The notes under the pieces were generated by a model. It made no database searches, was not told the DNA's origin, and saw nothing but the letters and a program-made list of their open reading frames with translations. Source: Seriola aureovittata (taxonomy: Eukaryota > Chordata > Actinopteri > Carangiformes > Carangidae). From it: a stretch of 64,000 nucleotides of DNA. Positions 1 to 10,620 of this stretch are shown one piece after another. The stretch is from NCBI RefSeq assembly GCF_021018895.1, contig NC_079386.1:1817501-1881500 (forward strand), given 5' to 3'. Each line of letters opens with the position of its first letter. The stretch's first letter is position 1. Made by a program: the position numbers and the translations under genes.

Positions 1-64
<64 letters not shown>
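1..64. repeat. (CTAT)16 microsatellite at window edge
   Basis: Perfect tetranucleotide array at the left edge; it probably continues beyond the window. Confidence 0.98.
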
Positions 65-557
65 ACGCAGACACACACAGCAGAGGTGGGATCAAACAGT
101 GGCCTTGTGACCTTATTAGGTCTTATAATACATCCATGCTTAGCTTTTACAGTATAGTACATTTTACAGCACATTTACCCCTTTTATCATGACTAACAGT
201 AAATTGACTAAAAAAATTTCTTTTTAAATGCTTTATCATACAAAACATTTTCCACTTTATCTTATTAAAACAATTAAACATTGAAATTGGAGGAAACAAT
301 CATAGCTTATTTATACATTTTTACATAGTAAAATATGAACAATACATACAAATAAAATGAACACAATAAAAGGAAATAAATGCCACATAAAAATAAGGAC
401 GATGGAACACAAATAATGAAAACAAGTATTTCGAAAGGACCAAAGGACTGATAGTAAATACTTTACACTAACTGGATACAAATGCATGAACATGAACGCA
501 CCAGCACACAGATGTAAGCCAGCTGCTAATCTGATTGGATGTCCCCAGACGCCCCTC
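65..557. other. Intergenic DNA upstream of cth1
   Basis: AT-rich single-copy-looking sequence. The only open frame of any size (60 codons, minus strand) is low-complexity and hydrophobic and has no family resemblance I can see. No gene is supported. Confidence 0.6.
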
Positions 558-625
558 TGACGTCAGCTCGAGCACACCTGATGCTCATTGATCCTGAAGG
601 CGGGAGCTAAGAACCGGTTTAAAAG
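558..625 (+). promoter_or_regulatory. cth1: cth1 core promoter candidates: CRE and TATA-like box
   Basis: A perfect palindromic CRE, TGACGTCA, lies at 558-565. A TATA-like TTTAAAAG lies at 618-625, about 190 bp upstream of the ATG, inside locally GC-rich sequence. Both motifs are visible in the sequence. Their use as promoter elements, with transcription starting near 645-660, is inference. Confidence 0.45.
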
Positions 626-815
626 ACAAACGCGGACAACCGTTACGTCGCTTGTGACTCCATAACAGAGCGGGAGTGTTAGGGTCCCTGCCGCCTCACA
701 AACACACGGTTTTTACTGTAGCTCAGCGGGTCCTCTGGTTCTCAGAGCGGTTGTACAGGCTGTTTTCCCGCCGGGGCTGAAGTCACAACAAGCAGCTGTT
801 CACCTGCCTGCGGCC

Positions 816-2483
816 ATGTTCGAGGTGAGTGGACCGGTTTTACTTCATTCAGCAGACGATGCTCTTTACTTCAACTGCTTTTCCCAACGTCCTGCAGCTA
901 GTTCCTGCTCACTGACAATGAAATGTTGTTACAGGGAACATTACATCTGTTTTAGACAAGTGAGAGTGTAGGTCAGTCCAGTCATACTTGTCATATTTTA
1001 AACGATTCGATTAATTGATTAGCTTGATACTTACGTTTTTTTTCTTCTTGGTTACCATTGTAAAAAATGTGACGCATTCAGTTTTAAGGTTTTAAAATCT
1101 TATGACAAAACACTTCATGCATTTTATTTTGCTTGGATTTTATTTTCAAATCGATAGCTATTTTGATTATGAATCATTATCTGTGACACCACAAAATTAA
1201 TTTTTTTTTTTAAAGTGAAAACTGATGTAATGGACTTACCATAAGCCCTGCAGGCAGTTTGAACTCTAGGAGATATCTTTACCTTTTAAAATGTGGAACA
1301 CAGCAAGTGCTGTGATGTAATGCATTGTGGGATTGTTGGCAGGCAGTAGTACAGAAGTACATTTTTTGTTCCATTGTGTAACCTTTTCAACTTCAGCTGT
1401 GCATGAAGCCTGTAAAATGAGCCCTGCAACAAGTTAAAGAAGCCTTGTCGGGTGATGAGGCAGGACTTTACTGAAATCTGAAACTTTATTTATTTTTTTC
1501 AGACCAGTAGCGACGACTTGTTCCTGCCTTCCTGCCAAGATGAGGAGCTGGTTGACAACCTGCTGTCAACTGAGGATTTGGATGGCGATGGCGGCAGTGG
1601 TGGAGGAGAATGCAGTCTCTCCCTAGCTAAGGCCCTCCTTCCCCTGGTAGAGTCCTCCTCCCCTCCCCTCATCCCCTGGGTCTGCTCCACCCGCTACAAG
1701 ACGGAGCTCTGCACCAGCTACTCTGCTACTGGGTTCTGCAAGTACGCAGAGCGCTGCCAGTTCGCCCATGGCCTCAACGAGCTCCACGTTCCGTTCCGCC
1801 ACCCGAAGTACAAGACGGAGTTGTGTCGTAGCTATCACACGACTGGCTACTGTTACTATGGCAGCCGCTGCCTGTTTGTCCACAGCCCCACTGAGCAGCG
1901 GCCTGCCCTACGCCGCCGCAGGAACGTCCCCTGCCGCACCTTCCGCTCCTTTGGCGTTTGTCCATTTGGTACTCGCTGTAACTTCCTGCACGTCGAGGGT
2001 GGAGATGTTAACGGCAGTCTGGAGTCTCCTGATGTTGGCGAGGAGAAGACTCCATCCAGTCTCAGCCACCAGCTCCAGCCACAGACCAAGGAGTGGAGGC
2101 CTCGAGGAGCTCTATGCCGCACCTTCAGCTCCTTCGGGTTTTGCCTTTACGGCACACGCTGTCGCTTCCAGCACGGCCTCCCCAGCAAGATCAAAACGCC
2201 AGACCAGCATCAAGGAAGAGCCCTCCACCCTCAGCAATCTCTCTGCAGTTCAGGTTTACCTTCCCCCACCTCCCCCTTCACCTCAACCTCGTCGAACTCT
2301 TCAACCTCCTCCTCTCCTCCATCAACCTCTCCTCTGGCCACCCCGCCTGCAGAGGTCACGGCCCACAATGCGTTCACCTTCTCCAGCCAGCACCTGAGTG
2401 ACCTGCTGCTGCCGCTGGCCCTCCACCTGCAGCAGCTGGAGAGCAGCAAGGCCCAGGAGATCTGGGACAACAGGGCGGTGTAA
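816..2483 (+). CDS. cth1: cth1: four-CCCH-finger, tristetraprolin-like mRNA-binding protein (two coding exons: 816-824 and 1503-2483)
   Basis: Exon 1 codes only Met-Phe-Glu and ends at GAG|gtgagt. Exon 2 follows a long T-rich acceptor. The joined frame gives 329 residues. Four C-X8-C-X5-C-X3-H fingers are visible: [45 protein letters not shown] and [15 protein letters not shown]. The first two are preceded by YKTELC, the RNA-contacting lead-in of ZFP36 proteins. Two such fingers define the ZFP36 family; four is the hallmark of the fish Cth1 branch, hence the symbol. Members bind AU-rich 3'UTR elements and promote deadenylation and decay in the cytoplasm. The C-terminal part is a Ser/Thr/Pro-rich, probably disordered tail. 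All zinc ligands are intact. A three-codon first exon split at phase 0 is typical of ZFP36 genes. Confidence 0.93.
825..1502 (+). other. cth1: cth1 intron 1
   Basis: AT-rich intron from gtgagt to a T-rich tract ending in cag. No other feature is visible. Confidence 0.85.
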
Positions 2484-2758
2484 CTGCATGTGGTCGTAGT
2501 CTGAACCAGCATCAGCACTGAACTGCACAGCTCAATTAAATCTTTTTTTTTTCTTGTTTTTTTTATTATTTTTATTATTTTTTTTTTTTATATAACCTTT
2601 CCTTCCCAAGGACATTTTATTTTATTATATGTATTTTTTTAAATTTGCAGTTTGACTGTCTGTCAGCAGGTCAAGCAGGCCTTGAACTGTTCAGTTCTAC
2701 TTCAGACATCTCTATTTCTGAACCTAGTCAATGCCTCCAGGTTCAGCTATGAGTGTAA

Positions 2759-2789
<31 letters not shown>

Positions 2790-2851
2790 ATTGTACATAC
2801 TTTATTAATAAACTTAGTAAAGAGATGTCTGACCTCAGCATCATGAATAAA
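2484..2851 (+). promoter_or_regulatory. cth1: cth1 3'UTR: U/AU-rich tracts, Pumilio-type site, two poly(A) signals
   Basis: Long T and TTATT-rich stretches lie at 2541-2640 and a T24-26 run at about 2759-2784. TGTACATA at 2792-2799 matches the Pumilio consensus UGUANAUA. AATAAA occurs at 2807-2812 and again at 2846-2851. The AU-rich stretches would suit binding by CCCH proteins, so feedback by Cth1 on its own mRNA is possible; that is inference. Confidence 0.6.
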
Positions 2852-3900
2852 CAATTTTAATCTCTAACCCTCTTGTTGTGTTTTTAATGCAAGTCAGCTT
2901 TGTAGATTTTCAGCACTGTTTATACTTGACATCTGCTTGTGCAACAAGGTGACAGTGCTGTTGTTGGAGGTTGAGGCAAAGAGACTTAACTACAAAGGTG
3001 AAAACCAAGATAACTGGGGCAACTAGCAGCAAAATGGACTCTGTACTTACAGTGAGGTTTTAATACTGTGCTGTGTCCCTCTCCTGTTTCAATATGACCA
3101 AAGTCCAGCTCCCTTAGTGTTTTCCCAGTTTGGTGTGGAAGAACTTGACTGGTCTGCACAGCCCTGGGTTGAACTGGAACATGGCCTGTGATCTAAGGCT
3201 GAAGAGCAAAATTCAACATCTAGATTTTAGCCTGAACCAAGAAGTGTTGAGGCTATTGTTGCAGCGCATTAATTGTCTTGAAATGAGAGATTCCAGTTGA
3301 TCACTATTTTAATCATTTTCAACTAGACTGACCAACAATGATAAACATTTCCCTTTTTAATTCTTGGGTGCCGTTGCATGTAAACCATACATCCCTCCAG
3401 CCAAGAGGGCGGACCGCCTGTGTTTAACCAACTGATCAGTGCACTTAATTTAGACATGCCGACGTGCCGCTTGTTACGTAGTGGAAAGGGCGGGCAAGCT
3501 CTCGAATGGAGGCGACACATGGCGCTGATGTATGGATCACATTTAACACCACTGACTGAACTGTAGCACTGAATACTGTTCATAGGGCCCAGAAACCAAC
3601 TCACCCTCTGTGTACCAAGCCTGTACAACTGTGCGGGCGAGTATTTAAAGCGCACCCTAAGTCTAATGCTCTCCCGCCGACCAATCATTCGCCTTCTCCT
3701 CCTGGTGCGTCACCGCTAGTAGCATATGGGAAAATGTCAACATATAGCGTCGTTATCCGGAGTTAAAGTGGATGTGGTGCGGTTTTACTCGAACTAATTA
3801 CACTTATATTAATATTAAAAATATCGGATTTGTCCACCTCACCATATTTTATTTTCACTATACTGTTGCCTTAATTTGAAGAGTCCGACGGATGTGTTGC
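2852..3900. other. cth1-taf6l intergenic region with likely taf6l promoter
   Basis: The first part shows nothing recognisable. From about 3400 the sequence is richer in CpG and holds a CCAAT box near 3679-3683, plus a TATTTAAAG stretch near 3641-3649. This is the expected place for the taf6l promoter. A 121-codon minus-strand frame at 3323-3688 overlaps it and has no family resemblance. Confidence 0.45.
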
Positions 3901-4015
3901 TTTCTCATGTTTGCTAACATGCTAATTTGGCACCGTGTGTAGAGAAGCAGCTCCGCCGATGTAAACTTCATTCTGACTGAACGGTGTTGAGCCTTTAGCC
4001 GTCCTCGCTAAGAAG
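3901..4015 (+). other. taf6l: Candidate taf6l non-coding first exon
   Basis: A donor-like aagaag|gtaaat at 4015/4016 pairs with the acceptor ttttcag at 4601-4603, twelve bases before the taf6l ATG. This suggests a 5'UTR intron of about 590 bp. The 5' limit is a guess. Confidence 0.35.
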
Positions 4016-4615
4016 GTAAATTTTAATTCAAATATTAAATTGCATCGCATTTTCTCTGCAGTTTTTAGACTATTTATTAGCGTAGCATCTTCACGTTAGG
4101 TGACTGCTGCTAGCTACAACCAGTGATGGGCCATACCTACTGAGTTGTTTCCCACTAATATACTTTCATCTAAATCATACGACAGATATTTATATACCAA
4201 ATAGTGTTAGTGGTTTTTACGTCATGGTTAATTAACTTCCGCTATACTTTTAAATGGTCTATTCCATGCGATAGACAGAGCCCAGACTTCATTGTGCTAG
4301 CATGCTATACAAAGAATATGGTCCCGGAGAGGGAAAGTGTGTCTATTGAAAATGTGCTAATGGCCGTCATTAATATGTAACGGATACACCAGAAGTCAAG
4401 ATATTTAAATTTGGGATTCAGTTGATCCACCAAGCTCGACTCAGTTTGGATGAAATCTAGAGCTGTGGGAGTGTAGTCGTATGGAGCCAGCTATCTTCTG
4501 GAAGTCCAGTACGGAGTCTGCTAGTCTGGTCTTAGACGATGTAAAAGTAATTAGAAACTGTCAAGAGTATCAACGTACGGTGTTTTTCCTTGTCAGTTTT
4601 CAGTGGTCGCTGAGC

Positions 4616-4762
4616 ATGGCGGACCGGGAGGAGCGCCGCTTCGCCGAGATCTCCCGAGAGTCTGTCAAATTCATGGCCGAGAGTACAGGCGTGGAGCTCG
4701 GCGACGATGTGGCGGGTCTGCTGGCCGAGGACGTTTGTTACCGGCTTCGGGAGGCGACACAG
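4616..4762 (+). CDS. taf6l: taf6l coding exon 1 (histone fold, start)
   Basis: Starts MADREERRFAEI; 49 codons, ends ACACAG|gtcagt at phase 0. An upstream in-frame ATG at 4481 lies beyond the inferred 5'UTR acceptor, so the start at 4616 is preferred. Confidence 0.93.
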
Positions 4763-7752
4763 GTCAGTGCCGCCTCGCTGCATGGATAGTGTGCATTGTC
4801 AGGTGTTCACAAAAATGTACAGGCAATATTCTCTGAACCTTTGGGTGTGTTAGTCTAAAACGGGGGAGCTACCGGGAGCTCGCGAGCCACATGTGGGAGA
4901 CCCCTGACCAACAACACTGATGTCATGTTGTCATTGTGTTGTTTTGTGCCACACAGAGCAGCTCACAGTTCATGAGACACGCCAAGAGGAGGAAGCTGAC
5001 GGTGGAGGACTTCAACAGAGCTCTGCACTGGAGCAATGTGGAGGTTAGAGTTGCCATGTTCACAGTAACACCCTCCAGTCAGCAGCAAGTCTGCACAGTC
5101 AGACTGACCTAACATGAACATGCTGCAGTTTTCTCTGCCTTCAAACTGTTTCATGTCTGTATGTTGAGCAGGCAGTTTGTGGCTACGGGGCCCAGGATGC
5201 TCTGCCTTTCCGTTCAGTGAAGGAAGGAGAGCTGTTCTTCATCGAGGATCGGGACATCAACCTGGTCGAACTGGCTCTGGCCACCAACATTCCCAAAGGC
5301 TGTGCTGAGACCATGGTACGAGGTACGACCCGCTGCGCCGTTACAAACTACAGACACAAGTCCATATCACTGGTCTTTGGATCAGAAGGTTTATATTGCT
5401 TAGAAGTTATTTCTCCTGTCTTCTCTTCACATCAGTGAATGTTTCATATCTGGATGGGAAAGGCAACCTGGAGCCTCAGGGGACCGGTAAGGCTCTACCA
5501 CACTGTGACTAGACACTTGTCCACACAGCCTGAACAGCTTGTCAGCAGCAGCTACAGTTGCTGTAGTTATGAAGAAAGTGAAACACGAGCTGTAACGTAG
5601 GAAAAGAGAGCTGATAAACATATTGACCAGCTAAATATTGAACTGTTCCTTTAATGATTTCTGCCTCTGATGAGTGTATCGGTGTCGCTCTGCTGGTTCT
5701 GACCTCACTGTTGACCTGCCTCAGTTCCCACTGCAGTGCAGTCTCTGTCAGACGACCTGTTGAAGTACTACCAGCAGATCACACGGGCCATCCTGGGAGA
5801 GGACCCCCACCTGATGAAGGTAACTTGCTGCTGAACACAGCCTCACATCCTGTGTGGATAAACAGTGTGTTACTCCAACTTTTATCTTGTGTGTGTTTCA
5901 GGTGGCTCTGCTGGACCTCCAGTCCAACTCCAAGATCGCTGCCCTGCTGCCATATTTTGTTTATGTCATCAGTGGGGTGAGTTTTCCAGATGCACCAGTC
6001 CAACTTTTTATACCAGTCCTGATATGTCAGCTCAGTGTATCTGCTGATGCTGATGCTGATGATAATGGTAATCTTTATTTATAGAGCACTTTTCAAAATC
6101 CACGTTACAAAGTGTTTGACAAAGGTGGGAAAATAAGATAGACAAGACATTTACACAATTAAAACAATCAGGTGTATAAAAACCAATAGAGTCATTTTAA
6201 GAGACAAGAAACACTTCAAGGGAACGTAAAACCAGGAAAAGCTTTTAAGAAGAGACCCTTTTTATGTGATCAAATTTTTTATTTTATTTAAAAAAAACAT
6301 CAGCTCTTGCATATTTCTATAAATTTAGACATGAATTCTTTTAACATAACATACAAACATGCCGCTCTTATTTATCCATGTACATCATGGCATTCAGCAG
6401 CTGCATGACAAAAGGTTTGTAGACGAGGTCACAGATCAAACTGCTGCTTGTCTTGTAGATGTATCCATCGTCTTTTGAAGCCACCATCTGTAAAAAAAAA
6501 AAAAAAAAAAAAGTAGGTAAAATACTGCTAGTGTGTGTGAGTGTTTTTCTGTTTCTCCCTGTGTTGATCTTGTGGGTGTGTCTGTCCAGGTGAAGTCAGT
6601 GAGCCACGACCTGGAGCAGCTCAACAGGCTCCTCCACATGGTGAAGAGCCTGGTCCAGAACCCCTACCTGTACCTGGGCTCGTACGTCCGCAGCCTGGTC
6701 TCCAGCGTCATGTACTGCATCCTGGAGCCGCTCGCCGCCTCCATTAACCCGCTCAACGACCACTGGACCCTGAGAGACTACGCCGCCCTGCTGCTCAGCC
6801 ATATCTTCTGGTGAGCAGATCACAGCTGGACTTGATCCAACAGCTTCAGATGTTAGAGGAGCAAACCATCAGTAGATGGGATCCTGTTACCTCATTAATA
6901 CCACCAATATTTTACAATATGTGACCATTTAATTCACAATATTTCACCTTTTTTACCCGTGAAATGTACTCATCACAGCCTCTAACAGTATTTTGCCATT
7001 TACATTGCACTGAAACACTTTACTGACACCTTTACAACACTATTTAGTGTTGCTGCATATAAAGTGCTTTTATCTGTGGAGGAGACCAGAGCTGAAACAA
7101 TAAGGTGATTCATTGATTAGCTTGTCAACAGGAAATTAATCAGCAACTGTTTTTATATGTTTATTCATTTAAATCATTTTTTGAAGCACCAGCCTCAAGC
7201 TTTCACTGGTTCCAGTCTCAGTTGTGAGGATTTGAACAGAAAGTCTGTGGATTGTCGACTGTTAGTTTAACAACTTTAGACTTAAGTGAAAAAAAAAAGT
7301 ATTCTAAATTTTCTGATTATTTTAAACACAAAGCAATAAATGAATGAGCAGATTAATCAATGATGAAGATGATCATTAGTTACAGCTGGATCAGACTCAC
7401 TGGTGAGACCTGAATTCTCAATATAAAACCAGAATCTCTCCTTAGTCTGTTTTGTGTTGACTCCAGACTTTATGGACAGTATTCCTGAATTAAACTGTCA
7501 GAATCTCTGTTGTTAAAGTGACATGTGTCGTGCTTCTGTCCACCTGCTGAATGTCTGTTGAAAGTCCAGTATTGATCCTCCTTGTGCACATGTGTCTCCC
7601 TACAGGACTCACGGTGATCTGGTGAGTGGTCTCTACCATCAGATCCTGCTGTCGCTGCAGAAGGTTCTGTCTGATCCAGTGAGACCACTCTGCTCCCACT
7701 ACGGAGCCGTGGTAGGGCTCCATGCTCTGGGATGGAAAGTACGTTCACTGCC

Positions 7753-7811
<59 letters not shown>

Positions 7812-10620
7812 TGTATCAGCTGTATACTACTAACCTGGTAAGGTTGTGATATGATTGCTGTCATTGTTGTATGACTCAGTCATAAAAAAGTAAATACTTA
7901 GACAAAAGGAAGCTGCTGGTTTTACTTCAGGCACATTCACACAGAGCCAAGGACATAGTTAAAATGCCTTTATTGTGTTTGGACATATCAGTGAAATATG
8001 GAACAAAAAAAACCCAAAAATGTGAAAAACGCAGAGCGGTTTCGAGCACCACGACCCTGGCTGCACAGCGTAACTTCCTGTGTGGGTTACTGCTTCAGTG
8101 CAGAGAGGAAGAATTGATTTCTGGGAAAACTTCTCTTTTATCTGATTTTGAAATTATAAAGTTGATTAATAAAATATGTGGTATCAGATCAATGCAGAGA
8201 CTCTTGTACTCTCTGATACCTGATGCTGCATTTTACCATATTGTCTGGTACTGGAATCAGTATTAGATCAACTCTGCTTGTGAGTTCGTTTTAGGGGTCA
8301 AACCTAAAAGTGAGCATCAGTCTTTTTGGCCAGTTTACAATTAAACAGTAAAGAGTAGCTGTGTTGCACTGAATACAATTCAAATGGAAATATCCTTGTT
8401 GTCTTGTGCATCCTTTTATACATGTTTCTGCAAAATTCAATTTGAAATATTCTGTATCTTTGTAAACTACAGACTGGCTCCATCTGACGCCTCCATTTCA
8501 CTGCTGTAAATATTTTTGGGATATTGTCTTCAGTGCTCGCTGTAAACTGTGGGGTCCAGAGGTCTGACACCACTTCCTCAGAAGATCATGAATTGGAGTC
8601 AAAAACTGTTTTCTGCTCGGTGTCTGAGAATAATCTGATATAATGTGTGTGTATTCGTGTGTGTGTTCTGTCGTTGACAGGCTGTGGAGAGAGTTCTGTT
8701 TCCACACCTTCCTGCCTACTGGGCCAACCTGCAGGCCGTGTTAGACGACTACTCTGTATCCAACGCTCAGGTCAAAGCAGACGGACACAAGGTGTACGGA
8801 GCCATCCTGGTCAGTTCTGCAGAGACACCTGTGATATCACACACAAGTCGTTGTTGTTGGTCTTCACCAGAGGAAACGTCACTGAGTCAGATTGAATATT
8901 CACGAATGTGCCAGTGACATTATGAAATACTGTGTGTTGTCCTCAGGGCGGCGCTAGACAAAAAGAAAAAAATCTTTTGGAGACCATGAAGTAGATTTCA
9001 TGGTCAGAGATCTACCTGTCAGACCAATCAGCTGACAGACTGGAACCGCACCTAAAGTCTCTCTCCTGCCTCCAGTTAGTTCAGAACTCAGCAGCTCGAC
9101 TTCTTAGTTTTGTTCTTGGTTTTAACAGACGACATCACATCACCCTGATCCTCGCCTCCCTTCATTGGCTCCCTGTTGTTTTAGAATTGGTTTTAAAATT
9201 TTACTGATCAGCGAGCTACATAACAGAACTATTAACCCCATACGAGCCAGTACGCAGCCGTAGATCCTCAGGCCGGTCCTTCTGCTCGTTCCAAAGTCGA
9301 GGCTTAAATCTTAAGGTGACAGTGCTTCTGTCATCAGGACCCCTCAGCTGGAGGAGATGAGGCAGTGACTTGTTTTAAATCACCTCTTAAAACTCATTTT
9401 TATAGTCTGATGATGTCTTTTTAATTGCCTTTTTTAATCGTCTCAATATCGCCCTTTAACTGCTTTAACTGTGCGTGCATGTGTGTTTTTATACGACATC
9501 TGCTCCCACTAATTGTCCTTATCTATACTGAAGCATGTTGTGTGTATGTCTGCTCGGCCTTTGACTCAATGCTTTTGATTTGTTTTTTCAAAGCACTTTG
9601 GAAACTCTGTTTTTAAAACTCTATATAAATACAGTTATTATTATTATTATTATTATTATGATTACGATGACGTCACATGACACGTTCTCCTCTCTGTGGC
9701 AGGTGGCAGTGGAGCGGCTGCTGAAGATGAAGGCTCTGTCCCTGTCTCAGCCGGCAGACGGAGGCTCCAGCGCTCAGACCAGCTCTGTGGGCGGAGCTAT
9801 AGGTTACAGAGTGAGCTCCCCCGGCCTCAGCCCCCCTCCAGAACCTCTGTCCGAGGCCACGCTAGGAATCGCCAGCCACCTCCAGGCGGGCGGGGCAGGC
9901 TGTCCCTGGGAGGAGTGGACCCCCGTCCCCCTCCCTGCCATGTACTGTGAGCTCTACTCCTTCTTCGGAGACAGCCTCGCCGTCAGGTTTAGTACTGGAC
10001 CGGGGTTCGGCAGCTACCCCCCCTGCACCCCATCCCAGCTCAGTGATACCAGGAAGGAGCCTCCGGGCCCCGCCTCCAACCCCGACACCGCCCGAAAAAT
10101 GCCACAGCTGACTGCCAACCTCAACATCAGCCCCAGGCATGATGGGAGTCCTCGCACCGACCCGGCCCCGCCCAGCCTGGCGGCCACAGGATCAGGAAGG
10201 TAAAACAAACGGATCTGATTTCAAACCAGATTATTCAGTTGGTGTTTGAACAGAGCGTTTCTGACTTTGTTTTCCTCTGTCAGGTCGCTGACCCGCTCCT
10301 CCTCCTCCGTGCAGCGATCCAGATCTTCCTCTTCACGCTCGGGTCAGCGCTCGGCAGGTCTGTCCCGGGACGTTTTCCCTAAAGCTCGCTTCACCTCTCC
10401 TCAGACGGGACCCACGGCCTTCTCCTTTCTCATTGGTGGCCGACAAATGGGCCGTCGCTGCCAAGGCCGCCGCCCCTTCCAGACCACTTTCGCCCCAACT
10501 CCACCTCTCTCTGCCATCCCACCACGTGCCTACGCCCACAAACTGCCCGTCATCGGCCGGGTGGGCAAACCTGTCCGCCGCTGGGCGTGTTCCCATTACT
10601 CCCTTCACCTGCCTCTGTAG
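4616..10620 (+). CDS. taf6l: taf6l: TAF6-like SAGA/PCAF complex subunit (11 coding exons, 640 aa)
   Basis: Joined coding exons are 4616-4762, 4957-5043, 5172-5322, 5436-5486, 5725-5819, 5902-5976, 6590-6810, 7606-7738, 8681-8809, 9703-10199 and 10284-10620. All junctions are GT/AG and phases close to an open frame of 640 residues, against about 622 for human TAF6L. Residues 1-78 form the histone fold (REERRFAEISRESVKFMAES; later AKRRKLTVEDFNRAL) that pairs with TAF9. Residues 178-370 form the HEAT-repeat region seen in TAF6 (SINPLNDHWTLRDYAALLLS). The end, KLPVIGR...RRWACSHYSLHLPL, matches the TAF6L-specific tail, so this is TAF6L and not TAF6. TAF6L is a core structural subunit of GCN5/PCAF histone acetyltransferase complexes in the nucleus. 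All expected segments are present. Confidence 0.97.
4957..5043 (+). CDS. taf6l: taf6l coding exon 2 (histone fold, end)
   Basis: Codes SSQFMRHAKRRKLTVEDF and on to NVE; 29 codons, phase 0 at both ends. Confidence 0.95.
5172..5322 (+). CDS. taf6l: taf6l coding exon 3
   Basis: Codes AVCGYGAQDALPF and INLVELALATNIPKGCAET, nearly identical to mammalian TAF6L. Leaves at phase 1 (CGAG|gtacga). Confidence 0.95.
5436..5486 (+). CDS. taf6l: taf6l coding exon 4
   Basis: Short 51-nt exon coding VNVSYLDGKGNLEPQGT; phase 1 to 1. Confidence 0.93.
5725..5819 (+). CDS. taf6l: taf6l coding exon 5
   Basis: Codes VPTAVQSLSDDLLKYYQQIT and on to HLMK; leaves at phase 0. The acceptor tgcctcag was chosen over the later ctgcag because it keeps the conserved VPTAV. 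Confidence 0.93.
5902..5976 (+). CDS. taf6l: taf6l coding exon 6 (HEAT region)
   Basis: Codes VALLDLQSNSKIAALLPYF and on to ISG; 25 codons, phase 0. Confidence 0.95.
6283..6513 (-). other. Unassigned antisense terminal-exon-like block (39-codon frame)
   Basis: Read on the minus strand: a 22-base T tract, cag acceptor (6490-6488), ATG at 6487, and an open frame to TAA at 6370-6368. An 80-base AT-rich 3'UTR-like stretch and AATAAA (6288-6283) follow. The peptide begins MVASKDDGYIYKTSSS and ends LLNAMMYMDK. It looks compositionally like real protein, but I cannot assign it to a family. No upstream minus-strand exon was found. It may be the last exon of a nested gene, a relic of a gene fragment, or chance. 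Confidence 0.35.
6492..6513. repeat. A22 homopolymer
   Basis: Run of 22 A on the + strand; it would be the polypyrimidine tract for the antisense exon-like block. Confidence 0.95.
6590..6810 (+). CDS. taf6l: taf6l coding exon 7 (HEAT region)
   Basis: Codes VKSVSHDLEQLNRLLHMVKS through AALLLSHIFW; includes SINPLNDHWTLRDYA, the most conserved part of the TAF6 HEAT domain. Leaves at phase 2 (TG|). Confidence 0.96.
6811..7605 (+). other. taf6l: taf6l intron 7
   Basis: About 800 bp of AT-rich intron; no further feature recognised. Confidence 0.8.
7606..7738 (+). CDS. taf6l: taf6l coding exon 8
   Basis: Codes THGDLVSGLYHQILLSLQKV and on to LHALGWK; ends AAA|gtacgt, phase 0. Confidence 0.95.
7756..7806. 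repeat. (GT)25 microsatellite in taf6l intron 8
   Basis: Starts 18 bases after the exon 8 donor. Confidence 0.98.
7807..8680 (+). other. taf6l: taf6l intron 8, remainder
   Basis: No gene. A stretch from about 7990 to 8580 carries open frames on both strands (82-100 codons) without family resemblance. It may be an old mobile-element fragment, but I see no terminal repeats. Confidence 0.5.
8681..8809 (+). CDS. taf6l: taf6l coding exon 9
   Basis: Codes AVERVLFPHLPAYWANLQAV and DDYSVSNAQVKADGHKVYGA; 43 codons, phase 0. Confidence 0.95.
9015..9660 (+). mobile_element. Decayed non-LTR retrotransposon 3' end in taf6l intron 9
   Basis: A broken frame reads LQLVQNSAARLL, then HHIT and SLHWLPV, the signature of the C-terminal end of reverse transcriptase in L2/Rex-type LINEs. 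The 3' part ends in the common teleost tail with actctatataaatacag followed by (TTA)n at about 9632-9659. Several in-frame stops are present, so the copy is dead and 5'-truncated. Confidence 0.75.
9703..10199 (+). CDS. taf6l: taf6l coding exon 10
   Basis: Codes VAVERLLKMKALSLSQPADG, a Pro/Gly/Ser-rich linker, MYCELYSFFGDSLAVRFSTG and ARKMPQLTANLNISP. GC-rich; leaves at phase 2. Confidence 0.95.
10284..10620 (+). CDS. taf6l: taf6l coding exon 11 (terminal)
   Basis: Codes an Arg/Ser-rich stretch, DVFPKARF, the GGRQMGRRCQGR block and the conserved C-terminus ending SLHLPL, with TAG at 10618-10620. Confidence 0.96.

Larger units (their letters stand above)
5977..6589. other. taf6l: taf6l intron 6, with antisense exon-like block
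   Basis: Near 6060-6135 there is a reverse-oriented copy of a LINE/SINE 3' tail (tttatagagcacttttca). From 6280 to 6513 lies the antisense exon-like block listed separately. Confidence 0.7.

Noticed and set aside
1623..2518. Several overlapping frames on both strands in cth1 exon 2
   Set aside because: They are shadows of the GC-rich cth1 coding exon, which has four intact zinc fingers in the annotated frame.
3323..3688. 121-codon minus-strand frame upstream of taf6l
   Set aside because: It overlaps the CpG-rich probable promoter, has unlikely composition and no recognisable domain.
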